Origin: Bacillus sp. F19
GTDB taxonomy: Bacteria > Bacillota > Bacilli > Bacillales > Bacillaceae
Length of the DNA stretch: 64,000 nt
Direction: 5' to 3'
NCBI GenBank assembly: GCA_023823795.1
Contig: CP085710.1
Span: 522,001 to 586,000 of the forward strand
Shown here: positions 1 to 8,888 of the stretch, piece after piece
Numbering within the stretch: the stretch's first letter is position 1
Layout of the letters: each line of letters starts with the position of its first letter
The notes under the pieces: model-generated
The model's database searches: none
Told to the model about the DNA's origin: nothing
What the model saw: only the letters and a program-made list of their open reading frames with translations
Made by a program: the position numbers and the translations under genes

Positions 1-366
1 CTCGATCTCATTTATCCATTGCTGCTTCTATCATCAGGAATTGGTATGTGTATTTATGGGATTGTTAATGACGTTGCATTGCTCACATGGTTTCCGCTTG
101 TAGGAATCTTTCTCGGAATTTCTCAGCTGACATATTGGCTTACTAAACCGAGGCAAAAAATGCATTGGTGGTTTGAGCATTTTTCCGGCATGCTTGCCTG
201 CTGTATTTCGACGATCACGGCGTTTATGGTATTTGGAGCTCCAAGGCTGCTTGCGATTGAATCAGTGAGTATTCTATTATGGTTTCTGCCGACAATCGTG
301 ATTACGCCTTTAATCGTCGGATTATCGGTTTTTTACAGGAAAAAATTTAAAAAGAAAGCTGCTTAA
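1..366 (+). CDS. Integral membrane protein, 5' end outside window
   Basis: The reading frame is open from the first base of the window, so the gene begins upstream and only about the last 121 residues are seen. They are very hydrophobic, with about four membrane-spanning segments, and end in a basic tail (RKKFKKKAA) that should lie in the cytoplasm. A histidine-bearing stretch (KMHWWFEHFSGML) followed by a TAFMVF segment loosely recalls DUF2306-type membrane proteins, but this is only a resemblance. The TTG at base 19 has no ribosome binding site and is not taken as the start. A strong terminator follows at once, so this is the last gene of its transcript. Function unknown. Confidence 0.6.
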   Translation, partial: LDLIYPLLLLSSGIGMCIYGIVNDVALLTWFPLVGIFLGISQLTYWLTKPRQKMHWWFEHFSGMLACCISTITAFMVFGAPRLLAIESVSILLWFLPTIVITPLIVGLSVFYRKKFKKKAA

Positions 367-370
367 AAAG

Positions 371-403
371 AACAGAGGGGCATGATCCCCTCTGTTTCTT
401 TTT
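371..403 (+). terminator. Rho-independent terminator after the first gene
   Basis: A 10-bp stem (ACAGAGGGG paired with CCCCTCTGT) with a short loop is followed by a T-rich run. It separates the upstream gene from the phosphonate operon. Confidence 0.85.
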
Positions 404-452
404 GATTTTAAAAGACAAAGGAATACAACAAAAAAGCACACAAAACAAATTC

Positions 453-495
453 TTAACTCCACGTTAATATTTGCTTAACATTGTGGTTTTATATT
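453..495 (+). promoter_or_regulatory. Candidate PhoP box and -10 element of the phosphonate operon
   Basis: Four hexamers, TTAACT (453), TTAATA (464), TTAACA (475) and GTTTTA (486), are spaced at exactly 11 bp, which is the layout of B. subtilis PhoP binding sites (direct TTAACA-like repeats with 5-bp spacers). A TATATT at 490-495 can serve as the -10 element. A good -35 hexamer is missing, as expected for a PhoP-activated promoter. Phosphate-starvation control is inferred from this layout. Confidence 0.65.
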
Positions 496-533
496 GTATT
501 TGTAAGAAAAAATACTAAACGGGGAGAAAAACA

Positions 534-1598
534 ATGAAAAACCACATTCTTAAGCTTTTCGTTTTACTTATGTCTTTCACACTGTTAACTGCTTGCGGGT
601 CAAATGCTTCAAATGGAGAAGCAAACAAAGAAGTAGAAGGTGAACTTACGGTTTACACTGCTATTGAAGAAGAACTTATTCCAGAATACTTAAAATCATT
701 TGAAGAGAAATACCCGAATATCAACCTGAATATTGTCCGTGATTCAAGCGGAATTATCACAGCTAAGCTTTTAGCAGAAGGAAAAGATACTGAAGCAGAT
801 GTTGTTTGGGGACTGGCTGCCTCAAGTCTGCTTGCGCTGGATGGGAAGGAAATGCTGAAAGGCTATACTCCAAAGGATTCAGCTAAAATTCTTCCACAAT
901 TTAAAGATGACAATCAGCCTGAAAAATGGGTTGGAAACACCGCATTTATGACTGGGATTGTTGTAAACGAAGTGGAGCTTGAAAAGAAAAACTTGCCAAT
1001 TCCAAAAACATATGATGACTTAACTAAGCCTGAGTACAAAGGGTTAATCGTCATGCCTCACCCTGCATCATCAGGAACAGGATATTTAACGGTCAATGCA
1101 TGGCTGCAGATGATGGGCGAAGACAAAGGCTATGATTACATGGAAAAACTGCATGAAAACATCGGTACTTACACACATTCGGGGTCAAAGCCCGCTAAGC
1201 TATCTGCAGCTGGGGAATATCCAATTGGAATCTCATTAGTATATAGCGGTGTCACACAAAAACAAGATGGTGCCCCTGTAGATGTCATCTTCCCTGAAGA
1301 AGGCTTAGGCTGGGATGTTGAAGCGAATGGACTTATTGCTAAAAATGAGATGAAAAATGAAGAGGCTGCAAAAGCTTTCTTAGATTGGGCCATTTCGGAA
1401 GATGTAATGAAGAAATATTACGATGCAAATGGATTTTCAACAATGGAAAACAAGTTTGAAAAACCAGAAGCATTCCCTGAGGGTGTACAAGACAAAATGT
1501 ACAAAGACAATGATCTGAATTGGGCTGCAGAAAACCGCGACATGATACTTAAAAAGTGGGAAGCAGAATTTGGTGAAAAAGCTGAACCAAAAGAGTAA
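534..1598 (+). CDS. ABC transporter substrate-binding lipoprotein, probably for 2-aminoethylphosphonate
   Basis: This 354-residue protein starts with a lipoprotein signal peptide ending in LLTACG, so the mature protein is anchored to the outer face of the membrane by its cysteine near residue 21. The body (EGELTVYTAIEEELIPEY and later PYKGLIVMPHPASSG-like stretches) is that of the iron/AEP-type periplasmic binding proteins. The ATG is preceded by a GGGGAG site. It is the first gene of an operon with its own ATPase, a fused permease and the AEP-degrading enzymes PhnX and PhnW, which points to 2-aminoethylphosphonate as substrate (PhnS-like role). The substrate is inferred from neighbours; the fold alone would also fit iron or spermidine binding. 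Confidence 0.85.
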   Translation: MKNHILKLFVLLMSFTLLTACGSNASNGEANKEVEGELTVYTAIEEELIPEYLKSFEEKYPNINLNIVRDSSGIITAKLLAEGKDTEADVVWGLAASSLLALDGKEMLKGYTPKDSAKILPQFKDDNQPEKWVGNTAFMTGIVVNEVELEKKNLPIPKTYDDLTKPEYKGLIVMPHPASSGTGYLTVNAWLQMMGEDKGYDYMEKLHENIGTYTHSGSKPAKLSAAGEYPIGISLVYSGVTQKQDGAPVDVIFPEEGLGWDVEANGLIAKNEMKNEEAAKAFLDWAISEDVMKKYYDANGFSTMENKFEKPEAFPEGVQDKMYKDNDLNWAAENRDMILKKWEAEFGEKAEPKE

Positions 1599-1606
1599 GA
1601 AAATGA

Positions 1607-1639
1607 GGCTTTAGCGAGAACTTGGTTTCTCGCAAAGCC
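1607..1639 (+). promoter_or_regulatory. Intercistronic hairpin between binding protein and ATPase genes
   Basis: GGCTTT-a-GCGAGAA pairs with TTCTCGC-AAAGCC around a six-base loop: 13 base pairs with one bulge and no T-run. Such hairpins often protect the 3' end of a highly expressed binding-protein mRNA and lower expression of the downstream gene. The upstream in-frame TTG at 1622 lies in the loop, which argues against its use as the ATPase start. Confidence 0.75.
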
Positions 1640-1660
1640 ATTAGAAAGGCTGGTATAAAA

Positions 1661-2668
1661 ATGCCGCATTCCTATCTGAAGGTTGAAGGAATAAGTAAAA
1701 ACTTCAATCAGTTTACAGCTCTTAACAACGTATCTTTTGACATTAGCAAAAATGAATTTGTTTGTCTGCTCGGACCGAGCGGATGCGGAAAAACAACCCT
1801 GCTGCGCATCATTGCAGGACTTGAGGAACCTAATGCAGGCCGTGTTTATGTGAATGGCAAAGATATGACAGACTTGCCGCCGGCTAAACGAAACTTTGGA
1901 ATCGTGTTTCAATCCTATGCGTTATTTCCTAATTTAACAGCTCTTCAAAATATCGAATTTGGACTGAAAACCCGCAAGTATCCGAAAAAAAGAGTGAAGG
2001 AAAAAGCGCTTGAAGCTTTGAATCTAGTAGATCTTCTGCATGTTAAGGACAAATATCCGGCACAGCTCTCAGGCGGTATGCAGCAGCGCGTTTCGCTTGC
2101 AAGAGCGATTGCACTTGAGCCGGATTTCCTGCTGCTGGATGAACCTTTATCAGCGCTGGATGCAAAGGTGCGTGAAAAACTGCGTTATGAAATTCGCACC
2201 ATTCAAGAAAAGGTTGGGATCACAACCATTATGGTCACGCATGATCAGGAGGAAGCATTAACAATGGCTGATCGGATTGTCGTCATGAATCATGCACAAA
2301 TCATGCAGGCTGGTACCCCGCAGGAAGTGTACCATCAGCCTAATCAGCCATTTGTTGCTAACTTTATCGGTTCTATGAATTTCTTGAATTCTGACGAAAA
2401 TCACCTGATGGCGATACGGCCTGAGCATGTCCAGGTTACAAATGATAACGGAGCAAATGCAGTGATAGAAGCAGTTGAATTCAAAGGGCCTGTCTACAGG
2501 GTGAAGGTGAAAATTACAGAAACAGAATCGAAGCTATTCAATCAGAATTTGCTTGTTGATTTATCGGCCCATATGGCGCACCGCATGGATCTTTCGAAGG
2601 GGAAATCCTTGAAGATTACACTGCCAGATCATCGATTGTTAGCCTACAAAGAACAGGTGGTTGTCTAA
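1661..2668 (+). CDS. ABC transporter ATP-binding protein (AEP transporter, PhnT-like)
   Basis: The ATPase subunit of about 335 residues energises phosphonate uptake. Walker A (GPSGCGKTTLL), the Q-loop (VFQSYALFPNL), the signature LSGGMQQR and Walker B (FLLLDEPLSALD) with a following switch histidine (VTHDQEEAL) are all intact. A C-terminal regulatory part (MAIRPEHVQV) of the TOBE type follows, as in the CUT1/FbpC/PotA group. I chose the ATG at 1661 with the sequence AAAGGCTGG upstream; an in-frame TTG at 1622 would add 13 residues but sits in a hairpin loop. The gene abuts the permease gene directly, so both are translated from one message. Substrate assignment rests on the operon. Confidence 0.9.
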   Translation: MPHSYLKVEGISKNFNQFTALNNVSFDISKNEFVCLLGPSGCGKTTLLRIIAGLEEPNAGRVYVNGKDMTDLPPAKRNFGIVFQSYALFPNLTALQNIEFGLKTRKYPKKRVKEKALEALNLVDLLHVKDKYPAQLSGGMQQRVSLARAIALEPDFLLLDEPLSALDAKVREKLRYEIRTIQEKVGITTIMVTHDQEEALTMADRIVVMNHAQIMQAGTPQEVYHQPNQPFVANFIGSMNFLNSDENHLMAIRPEHVQVTNDNGANAVIEAVEFKGPVYRVKVKITETESKLFNQNLLVDLSAHMAHRMDLSKGKSLKITLPDHRLLAYKEQVVV

Positions 2669-4432
2669 ATGGAGATGCAAATGGCCACTGCACATTCAAA
2701 GCTATCATCGAATAAACGTAAACGGCAAAAAGCAGGATTAAATGAATGGCTGCAGCGTTTGCTCTTGATCTTCTCACTATTAGCTGCTGCTGGTGTATTG
2801 GTACTCCCATTATTAATGCTGTTTGTCCAAGCATTTATTGACGGTAAAGGTATCTTTATTGGACTGCAGAATTTTGTCAGCTACTTTCAGTCTGAAATTC
2901 TTGTTCAATCTCTAAAAAATACACTCTTTGTTTCAAGCATTACTACAGTCCTGGCAGTAAGTCTCGCATTTGTATATGCATTTGCAATTGCTCGGACAAA
3001 CGTTTATGGAAAAACCATTTTTCGCTATTCTGCATTGCTTCCGTTATTTGCTCCAACAATGATGCATGGAATTGCCCTGATGTATCTTTTTGGAAATCAA
3101 GGCTTGATTACAAATGGTTTTTTCGAAACGATTCCTGGGTTTAAGATCGATTTATATGGTCCAATCGGAATCATTATGGCTGAAACGATTTACACCTTTC
3201 CGCAGGCATTCCTGATTTTAATGGTTGCTTTATCTGGTGCAGATCAGCGGCTGTATGAAGCCGCTGACTCAATGGGAGCAAGCGGTATAAAAAAGTTTTT
3301 CACGATTACTCTTCCATCAGCGAAGTATGGTTTAATCAGTTCCATTTTTGTCGTGTTTACTTTGAGTTTTACAGATTACGGGGCTCCTAAAATAGTAGGC
3401 GGCCAATATAACGTTCTTGCGACAGATGTCTATAAGCAGGTCATTGGCCAGCAAAACATGGGCATGGGCGCCACAGTCGGCATGATTCTCATGCTTCCGG
3501 CGTTCCTTGCATTTGCAGCTGACCAGCTATCACAGCGGAAACAACAAGGCGCTGCCAGTTCAAAAGCAGTCCCTTATCAAATAAAACGCAATCCTCTAAG
3601 AGACCGTTTAGCATTTCTTTATTGCTCTGGCATATCATTAGCCGTTATTGTTCTTTTTTTAACTGTGTTCATTGCGGCCAGCGTGAAAATCTGGCCATAT
3701 AACATGACGTTTACATTAGAGCATTTTGCCTTTGACAGCTTTACGGGCGATGGCTTGACGGCTTATAAAAATAGTTTGCTTGCAGCGGTCCTAACGGCCT
3801 TCTTTGGAACGATTTTTACGTTCATTTTCGCTTATATGATAGAAAAATTCAGGGGAATGATTGGACTTCGGAAATTGAGCACCTTTTTATCTCTTATTCC
3901 TCTTGCAGTTCCTGGCTTAGTCATTGGACTCGGGTATATCTTTTTTTTCAGTAAACAAAATCTGTCAATCTTTGGCTATACGGTAGCAAATCCGTTTCAT
4001 TTTCTATACGGAACCATTGCCATCATTGTCATTGCAAATATCGTTCACTTTTATTCTGTTTCTTTTATTACCGCAACAACGGCATTGAAAAAACTGGACA
4101 AGGAATTTGAGCTCGTATCAGAGTCTATGGGTGTTCCGTTTTATAAAATCTTCATGAAAGTGACGGTTCCAATGTGCCTGCCGGCGATTCTTGAAGTAGC
4201 GATGTATTATTTTGTGAATGCCATGGTGACAGTTTCAGCGGTCATATTCTTATATACAGCTGATTTTAAACTTGCTGCAATATCAATCGTAAGCATGGAT
4301 GATGCCGGGAATTTAGCATCAGCAGCTGCCATGAGCATCTTGATTGTTGTAACGAACATTCTTGTTCGGGTTTGCTATGAACTAATGGTGAAATGGATGA
4401 AAAATCGAAAAGCACTTAAGGAGGAACTATAA
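2669..4432 (+). CDS. Fused double-domain ABC permease (AEP transporter, PhnU+PhnV-like)
   Basis: This 587-residue membrane protein contains two complete binding-protein-dependent permease halves in one chain. The first half carries an EAA-type loop (YEAADSMGASGIKKFF, about residue 195) and the second a matching one (FELVSESMGVPFYKIF, about residue 485), with a charged linker (QLSQRKQQGAASSKAV) between them near residue 290. Each EAA loop docks one ATPase copy, so one permease chain plus two ATPases makes the transporter. The ATG follows the ATPase stop codon without a gap; a second ATG six bases on is also possible. The last codon overlaps the phnX start by one base, indicating coupled translation. 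Confidence 0.9.
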   Translation: MEMQMATAHSKLSSNKRKRQKAGLNEWLQRLLLIFSLLAAAGVLVLPLLMLFVQAFIDGKGIFIGLQNFVSYFQSEILVQSLKNTLFVSSITTVLAVSLAFVYAFAIARTNVYGKTIFRYSALLPLFAPTMMHGIALMYLFGNQGLITNGFFETIPGFKIDLYGPIGIIMAETIYTFPQAFLILMVALSGADQRLYEAADSMGASGIKKFFTITLPSAKYGLISSIFVVFTLSFTDYGAPKIVGGQYNVLATDVYKQVIGQQNMGMGATVGMILMLPAFLAFAADQLSQRKQQGAASSKAVPYQIKRNPLRDRLAFLYCSGISLAVIVLFLTVFIAASVKIWPYNMTFTLEHFAFDSFTGDGLTAYKNSLLAAVLTAFFGTIFTFIFAYMIEKFRGMIGLRKLSTFLSLIPLAVPGLVIGLGYIFFFSKQNLSIFGYTVANPFHFLYGTIAIIVIANIVHFYSVSFITATTALKKLDKEFELVSESMGVPFYKIFMKVTVPMCLPAILEVAMYYFVNAMVTVSAVIFLYTADFKLAAISIVSMDDAGNLASAAAMSILIVVTNILVRVCYELMVKWMKNRKALKEEL

Positions 4433-5229
4433 TGGGGAAAATTGAAGGAATAATCTTGGATTGGGCAGGCACAACGATTGATTATGGATGCTTTGCTCCT
4501 CTCCAGGTATTTATAGAAGTTTTCGAGAATCGGGATGTGAGCATTACAGCTGAGGAAGCGCGCAAGCCGATGGGATTATTAAAAATTGATCATATTCGTG
4601 CATTATGCGAAATGCCGCGCATTAAAAAAGAATGGGTGAATGTACATGGTCTGGAGCCATCTGACCAGGATATTGAATTGATGTATGGAGAATTTGAAAA
4701 GATTTTATTTTCCATTCTTCCACAGTTTACGACGCCTCTTCCGGGTGTGATCCAAACGATACAAAAGCTGCGCGATCAAGGTTTGAAAATTGGATCTACA
4801 ACTGGCTACACAAAAGAAATGATGAAAATTGTGGCACCTCATGCAAAGGAAAAAGGATATTATCCCGATTTTCTTTTCACTCCTGATGATGTAAAAGAGG
4901 GACGTCCTTATCCTTGGATGACATACATGAATGCAATGGAGATGGGTATTTATCCAATGAATAAGCTTGTAAAAGTCGGTGATACCGTTTCGGATATGAA
5001 AGAAGGCATCAACGCAGGAATGTGGACAGTAGGAGTTATCCTGGGCAGCAATGAACTTGGACTGACGGAAGATGAAGTGAGTACGCTGGGTCAAGAAGAA
5101 TTAAAGGAAAAAATGAGTGCAGTCAGAGAGCGTTTCTACGAGGCTGGTGCTAATTATGTTATTAATGAATTTGCAGAACTGATTCCTTTAATTGAGGAAA
5201 TGGAAAAGAGGCTGTCCGCACATGAATAA
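4432..5229 (+). CDS. phnX: Phosphonoacetaldehyde hydrolase (phosphonatase)
   Basis: PhnX splits the C-P bond of phosphonoacetaldehyde to acetaldehyde and phosphate, the second step of AEP breakdown in the cytoplasm. The 265-residue HAD-family protein has the nucleophile motif [11 protein letters not shown] (Asp10) and the cap-domain lysine that forms the Schiff base (MGLLKIDH, Lys51), both as in the Bacillus cereus enzyme. The conserved [16 protein letters not shown] stretch binds magnesium. The start codon overlaps the permease stop (ATAATG) and is preceded by AAGGAGGA. The end overlaps phnW by eight bases. Assignment is secure. Confidence 0.96.
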   Translation: MGKIEGIILDWAGTTIDYGCFAPLQVFIEVFENRDVSITAEEARKPMGLLKIDHIRALCEMPRIKKEWVNVHGLEPSDQDIELMYGEFEKILFSILPQFTTPLPGVIQTIQKLRDQGLKIGSTTGYTKEMMKIVAPHAKEKGYYPDFLFTPDDVKEGRPYPWMTYMNAMEMGIYPMNKLVKVGDTVSDMKEGINAGMWTVGVILGSNELGLTEDEVSTLGQEELKEKMSAVRERFYEAGANYVINEFAELIPLIEEMEKRLSAHE

Positions 5230-6334
5230 TCCATACTTGCTGTTAACACCGGGACCATTATCAACTTCAAAAACAGTCCGGGAGTCGATGCTGAAAGATT
5301 GGTGCACGTGGGACAAGGATTATAACGCAATCGTTCAGGATATAAGAAAAAAATTAACTGCTCTTGCAGCTCCTGGTTCAGATGAATACACTGCCGTTCT
5401 CATGCAGGGCAGCGGAACGTTCTCAGTTGAGTCTGTCATTTCAAGCGTGATTCCAAAAGAAAAGGGGAAGCTTCTCGTCGCATGCAACGGGGCATATGGA
5501 GAACGAATCGCAGAAATGGCGGATATCCTTGGAATTCCGACGATCATTAAAAGAACTGATGAGCAGTCTGTTTTAGATATCGAATCCATTCAAGAAATAC
5601 TTGAATCCCACAAAGATCTTACGCACCTTGCAGTCGTGCATTGCGAAACTACAACCGGGATGCTGAATCCAATTGAAGATATATGCCGTCTCGCAAAGAA
5701 GCATGGATTAATCACAATTGTTGATGCAATGAGCAGCTTTGGCGGAATTCCGATAGACGTCTCAGCCTTGAAAATCGATTATATGATCAGCAGCGCCAAT
5801 AAATGCATTCAAGGTGTTCCGGGTTTTGGATTTATCATTGCTAAAAAAGAAGAGATTGCTAAATGCAAAGGCAATGCGAGATCTCTGTCTCTTGATTTAT
5901 ATGATCAATTTGAAACGATGGAGAAGCATGAAGGAAAATGGCGATTTACATCCCCAACACATGTTGTCAGAGCTTTCTTTCAGGCCCTAAATGAGCTTGA
6001 AGAAGAGGGCGGTGTATTGGCAAGATATGAACGCTATAAGGAGAATCAGCGGCGTCTTGTCGATGGCATGCAGAAAATGGGTTTTGCTGCATTGCTGAAT
6101 CAAGAAAACCAATCACCGATTATTACGGCATTCTTGTATCCTAAAGACACTTCATTTACATTTGCCGGTTTCTATGAAGCATTAAAACTAAAAGGATTTG
6201 TCATCTATCCTGGGAAAATCTCTAAATTGGATACCTTCAGAATCGGAAACATCGGCGAGGTTTATCCGAATGATATAGATCAATTATTAGCTGCAATTAA
6301 AGAGACATCATCTGAAGGGGCTGTGAAACTATGA
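5222..6334 (+). CDS. phnW: 2-aminoethylphosphonate--pyruvate transaminase
   Basis: PhnW transfers the amino group of 2-aminoethylphosphonate to pyruvate, giving phosphonoacetaldehyde (the PhnX substrate) and alanine. The protein (370 residues from the ATG at 5222, [14 protein letters not shown]) is a class V, fold-type I PLP enzyme. The [10 protein letters not shown] start, the TTTGMLNPI segment and the PLP lysine in SSANKCIQG are all visible. The start at 5222 is preferred over an upstream TTG at 5192 because it gives the normal family N-terminus and lies about 11 bases after AAGAGG. It overlaps phnX by eight bases and the next gene by four (ATGA). Confidence 0.96.
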   Translation: MNNPYLLLTPGPLSTSKTVRESMLKDWCTWDKDYNAIVQDIRKKLTALAAPGSDEYTAVLMQGSGTFSVESVISSVIPKEKGKLLVACNGAYGERIAEMADILGIPTIIKRTDEQSVLDIESIQEILESHKDLTHLAVVHCETTTGMLNPIEDICRLAKKHGLITIVDAMSSFGGIPIDVSALKIDYMISSANKCIQGVPGFGFIIAKKEEIAKCKGNARSLSLDLYDQFETMEKHEGKWRFTSPTHVVRAFFQALNELEEEGGVLARYERYKENQRRLVDGMQKMGFAALLNQENQSPIITAFLYPKDTSFTFAGFYEALKLKGFVIYPGKISKLDTFRIGNIGEVYPNDIDQLLAAIKETSSEGAVKL

Positions 6335-7509
6335 AAGTATTTTGCTTAGGCGGAGCAGGGAAAATTTGCAGAGAAGCGATTTTAGATTTAGTGGAGCATT
6401 CGAAATTCGAAAAAATCACAGTATCAGACTTCAACGAAGAAGAAAGCATGAAGGTAGTTGAGTGGCTGAATGATCCGCGAGTCGATTTTGTAAAAGTGAA
6501 CGTGTTTGATCATGAGGATACAGTCTCCAAAATGCGGGGCTATGATATTGTAATGGACGGCACCACGATAACGCTGAACGGAAAATCAACGGCTTGCATC
6601 GCCGAAGCGGGCTGTCATGGCATTAATTTAAACGGCTTTGGCGAAGAGGATCCCCAGCACGAATTATTTCAGAGAAATGAAAAAACGTGTCTTCCCGGTT
6701 TTGGCATGACGCCTGGACTGACCCAGATGATGGCCATGCATGCTGCAAACCAACTTGAGACAATAGAGTCTGTAAGAGTCAGCCACGGTTCTTTCCGTCC
6801 TATTGCGTTTTCTCGCTCGATTGCAGAAACAACCTCTTATGAGTATGATCCGAATCTTCCATCAAGGGTCGTCTTTGAGAACGGTGAGTTCATACAGGTG
6901 CCTCCGTTTGCGAGACCAATGGAAATTGAGCTTCCGCAGCCTTATGGAAAAGGTGTGCAGTATATTATTCCGCACTCGGAAACGAAAACATTGGCTCAAG
7001 CTTTAAAGCATAAAGGCGTTCAGTTAATCGAGGTCCGCGGAACTTGGCCGCAGCAAAATATGCAGCTTGTGCGGGCATTATATGATTATGGTATTCTGCG
7101 GAATGATAAATTTGTCATGAACGGTACAGAAATAGGGATTATGGATTGTATCTCGGAGTATTTATATCAATCGAAAGAAGGCACAGAAACAGAGCAATAT
7201 GGTTATGCCCTTCATATACAGGTCATTGGAACGAAAAATGGCGAAAGAGTTGAGCATATTCTAACCCATACGCATCCTTCTTCAGATGGCACTGTCCAAG
7301 GCTGGGAAGGATTGAGAGCCTACACACGCAACGTAGCGATTCCTTTTGCAATCGCAACAGAGCTGATTGCAAAAGGTGAGGTTGAGAAAAAAGGAATCGT
7401 GATACCTGAGGATGCTTTTACCGATCCTGAACAAATATTTAATCAGTTAGAAAAACGTGGTATATTTATCCATGAAGAAATCAATAAATTGGATGAAAAT
7501 AATATTTAA
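6331..7509 (+). CDS. Saccharopine-dehydrogenase-like oxidoreductase in the phosphonate operon
   Basis: This 392-residue protein opens with a Rossmann fold ([20 protein letters not shown]) and has the layout of the saccharopine dehydrogenase / carboxynorspermidine synthase family: an NAD(P)-binding half, [13 protein letters not shown] in the middle and a C-terminal catalytic half. Enzymes of that family reduce imines to secondary amines or oxidise them back. It overlaps phnW by four bases (ATGA) and is therefore translated with it. It is not part of the standard PhnW-PhnX pathway. By inference it may open or form an N-substituted 2-aminoethylphosphonate, or act on the aldehyde product. The true substrate is unknown. 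Confidence 0.75.
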   Translation: MKVFCLGGAGKICREAILDLVEHSKFEKITVSDFNEEESMKVVEWLNDPRVDFVKVNVFDHEDTVSKMRGYDIVMDGTTITLNGKSTACIAEAGCHGINLNGFGEEDPQHELFQRNEKTCLPGFGMTPGLTQMMAMHAANQLETIESVRVSHGSFRPIAFSRSIAETTSYEYDPNLPSRVVFENGEFIQVPPFARPMEIELPQPYGKGVQYIIPHSETKTLAQALKHKGVQLIEVRGTWPQQNMQLVRALYDYGILRNDKFVMNGTEIGIMDCISEYLYQSKEGTETEQYGYALHIQVIGTKNGERVEHILTHTHPSSDGTVQGWEGLRAYTRNVAIPFAIATELIAKGEVEKKGIVIPEDAFTDPEQIFNQLEKRGIFIHEEINKLDENNI

Positions 7510-7525
7510 TATAGGAGTCTGAGGA

Positions 7526-8293
7526 ATGTCTTTATTAGCAGAGGAAAGAAAAAGAGTCATTGCGGAGCTAATAGAAAAACAAGGTAAAGTGAAGGTCAAC
7601 GATCTTGCTAAGGATTTTAACGTATCAACAGAAACCATCAGGCGTTACTTAGAAGAGCTTGAAAGTGAAAAAAAACTTAAAAAAGTGTATGGAGGCGCCG
7701 TAAAAGTGTCTGATGAAAAGGAAGAACCAGCACTTTTTGAACGGGAAATCATCAGAATTGAAGAAAAGCAGTGCATCGCACAGAAGGCTGTATCTTCTAT
7801 TAATAAAAACGACGTCATTTTCATTGATGAAGGAAGTACAACTTTGCAGATGGTCAGGCCATTATGTGATTGTCCAAATGTGACCGTCATTACAAACTCC
7901 TTTCCAGTCGCATCGCTCTTGATATCATACGCCAATAAGAATTTATTTGATGGAGAGGTTATTTTTATCGGCGGAAGCGTAAGAAGCAAGCACTATCGGT
8001 CCTCGGGAGCGCTGGCAGAGCAAATGGCAAAAGAATTTTACGTCAACAAAGCCTTTATCTCGATAGACGGCATTTCCGCTGAAGAAGGCATTACTTGCTA
8101 TGATCTTGAAAAGGCGGTTCTATCAAAGATACTCATTCAAAATGCAAAGGAAGTCTATGTTTTAGCCGATCACTCTAAAATTGGCTCACGCGCCAACTAT
8201 AAAATGGTGCCTATAGAAAAAGTGGACAAAATTATTTCTAATGCCGATAAGCCGGCAGACTGGGATGTTTTGTGTGATTGGATTAAATGCTAA
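7526..8293 (+). CDS. DeoR-family transcriptional regulator
   Basis: A 255-residue regulator with an N-terminal DeoR winged helix (VSTETIRRYLEEL at about residues 34-46) and a C-terminal sugar-phosphate-isomerase-like sensor domain (FIDEGSTTLQMV, then ITNSFPVA and IFIGGSVR). Members usually repress a nearby catabolic operon until a phosphorylated intermediate binds. It starts 16 bases after the saccharopine-dehydrogenase-like gene with its own AGGAG site and is probably the last gene of the phosphonate operon. Its ligand could be a pathway intermediate such as phosphonoacetaldehyde; this is inference from position. Confidence 0.85.
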   Translation: MSLLAEERKRVIAELIEKQGKVKVNDLAKDFNVSTETIRRYLEELESEKKLKKVYGGAVKVSDEKEEPALFEREIIRIEEKQCIAQKAVSSINKNDVIFIDEGSTTLQMVRPLCDCPNVTVITNSFPVASLLISYANKNLFDGEVIFIGGSVRSKHYRSSGALAEQMAKEFYVNKAFISIDGISAEEGITCYDLEKAVLSKILIQNAKEVYVLADHSKIGSRANYKMVPIEKVDKIISNADKPADWDVLCDWIKC

Positions 8294-8308
8294 AAAAGTC
8301 GACCGATA

Positions 8309-8403
8309 TGAACTGACCCCATAAAGTTAGACAGGTTATTTAGTTAGGCAGCCTGTTGGGCATGAGCTCGGTATTGTACCGGGCTCATGCCTTTTAATTT
8401 TGC
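8309..8403 (-). mobile_element. Remnant of the 3' end of an IS3-family element
   Basis: Read on the minus strand, bases 8403-8344 encode AKLKGMSPVQYRAHAQQAA and a stop, the usual C-terminus of an IS3/IS150-group transposase (OrfB). Outside it lies TGAACTGACCCCATAAAG (from 8309), the typical terminal repeat of this group. Only about 95 bp are left, with no other part of the element, so it is a dead relic directly after the DeoR gene. Confidence 0.85.
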
Positions 8404-8426
8404 CTAATGAAGAAAGAGGGAATTAA

Positions 8427-8888
8427 TTGATTACAATAAAACGATGGGATTCAGCAGATTCGGAAGGGATTTCAAGCCTTGTTGAGGAAAGTAAAGGAGA
8501 TGGATTTCGTTTTTTGGAAAGACTCGTTACTGAGTATCAATCTGGAGATAATACGTTTCAAAAGCCAGGGGAAATGCTGTTGGGGGCGTATCATGATGAA
8601 ACTCTGATTGGTATCGGGGGCATAAATCAGGATCCATATTCAAAAAATGAAAAGGCTGGGCGGATAAGGAGGCTCTATGTTTCAAAAGAACATAGAAGGC
8701 AAGGTGTCGGCGAACTTCTATTAAGTACTCTATTAACGGGAGCTGATGATTTCTTCAATGTCGCTGTGCTAAGAACGGATACTAAGGAAGCATCCCGCTT
8801 TTATATTAAGGCAGGATTTATAGAAGATAATCTATTTGAAAACTCAACACATTATTTAGATTTGACACGAAAGGGGGACAATCAATGA
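8427..8888 (+). CDS. GNAT-family N-acetyltransferase
   Basis: A 153-residue acetyltransferase of the GNAT fold. The acetyl-CoA binding motif A is clear (RRLYVSKEHRRQGVGELLLS), and a motif B-like end (FYIKAGFIEDN) follows. The start is TTG at 8427, with AGAGGG six to ten bases upstream; no ATG fits. The stop overlaps the start of the next gene by four bases (ATGA), so the two are co-translated. Substrate unknown. Confidence 0.85.
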   Translation: MITIKRWDSADSEGISSLVEESKGDGFRFLERLVTEYQSGDNTFQKPGEMLLGAYHDETLIGIGGINQDPYSKNEKAGRIRRLYVSKEHRRQGVGELLLSTLLTGADDFFNVAVLRTDTKEASRFYIKAGFIEDNLFENSTHYLDLTRKGDNQ

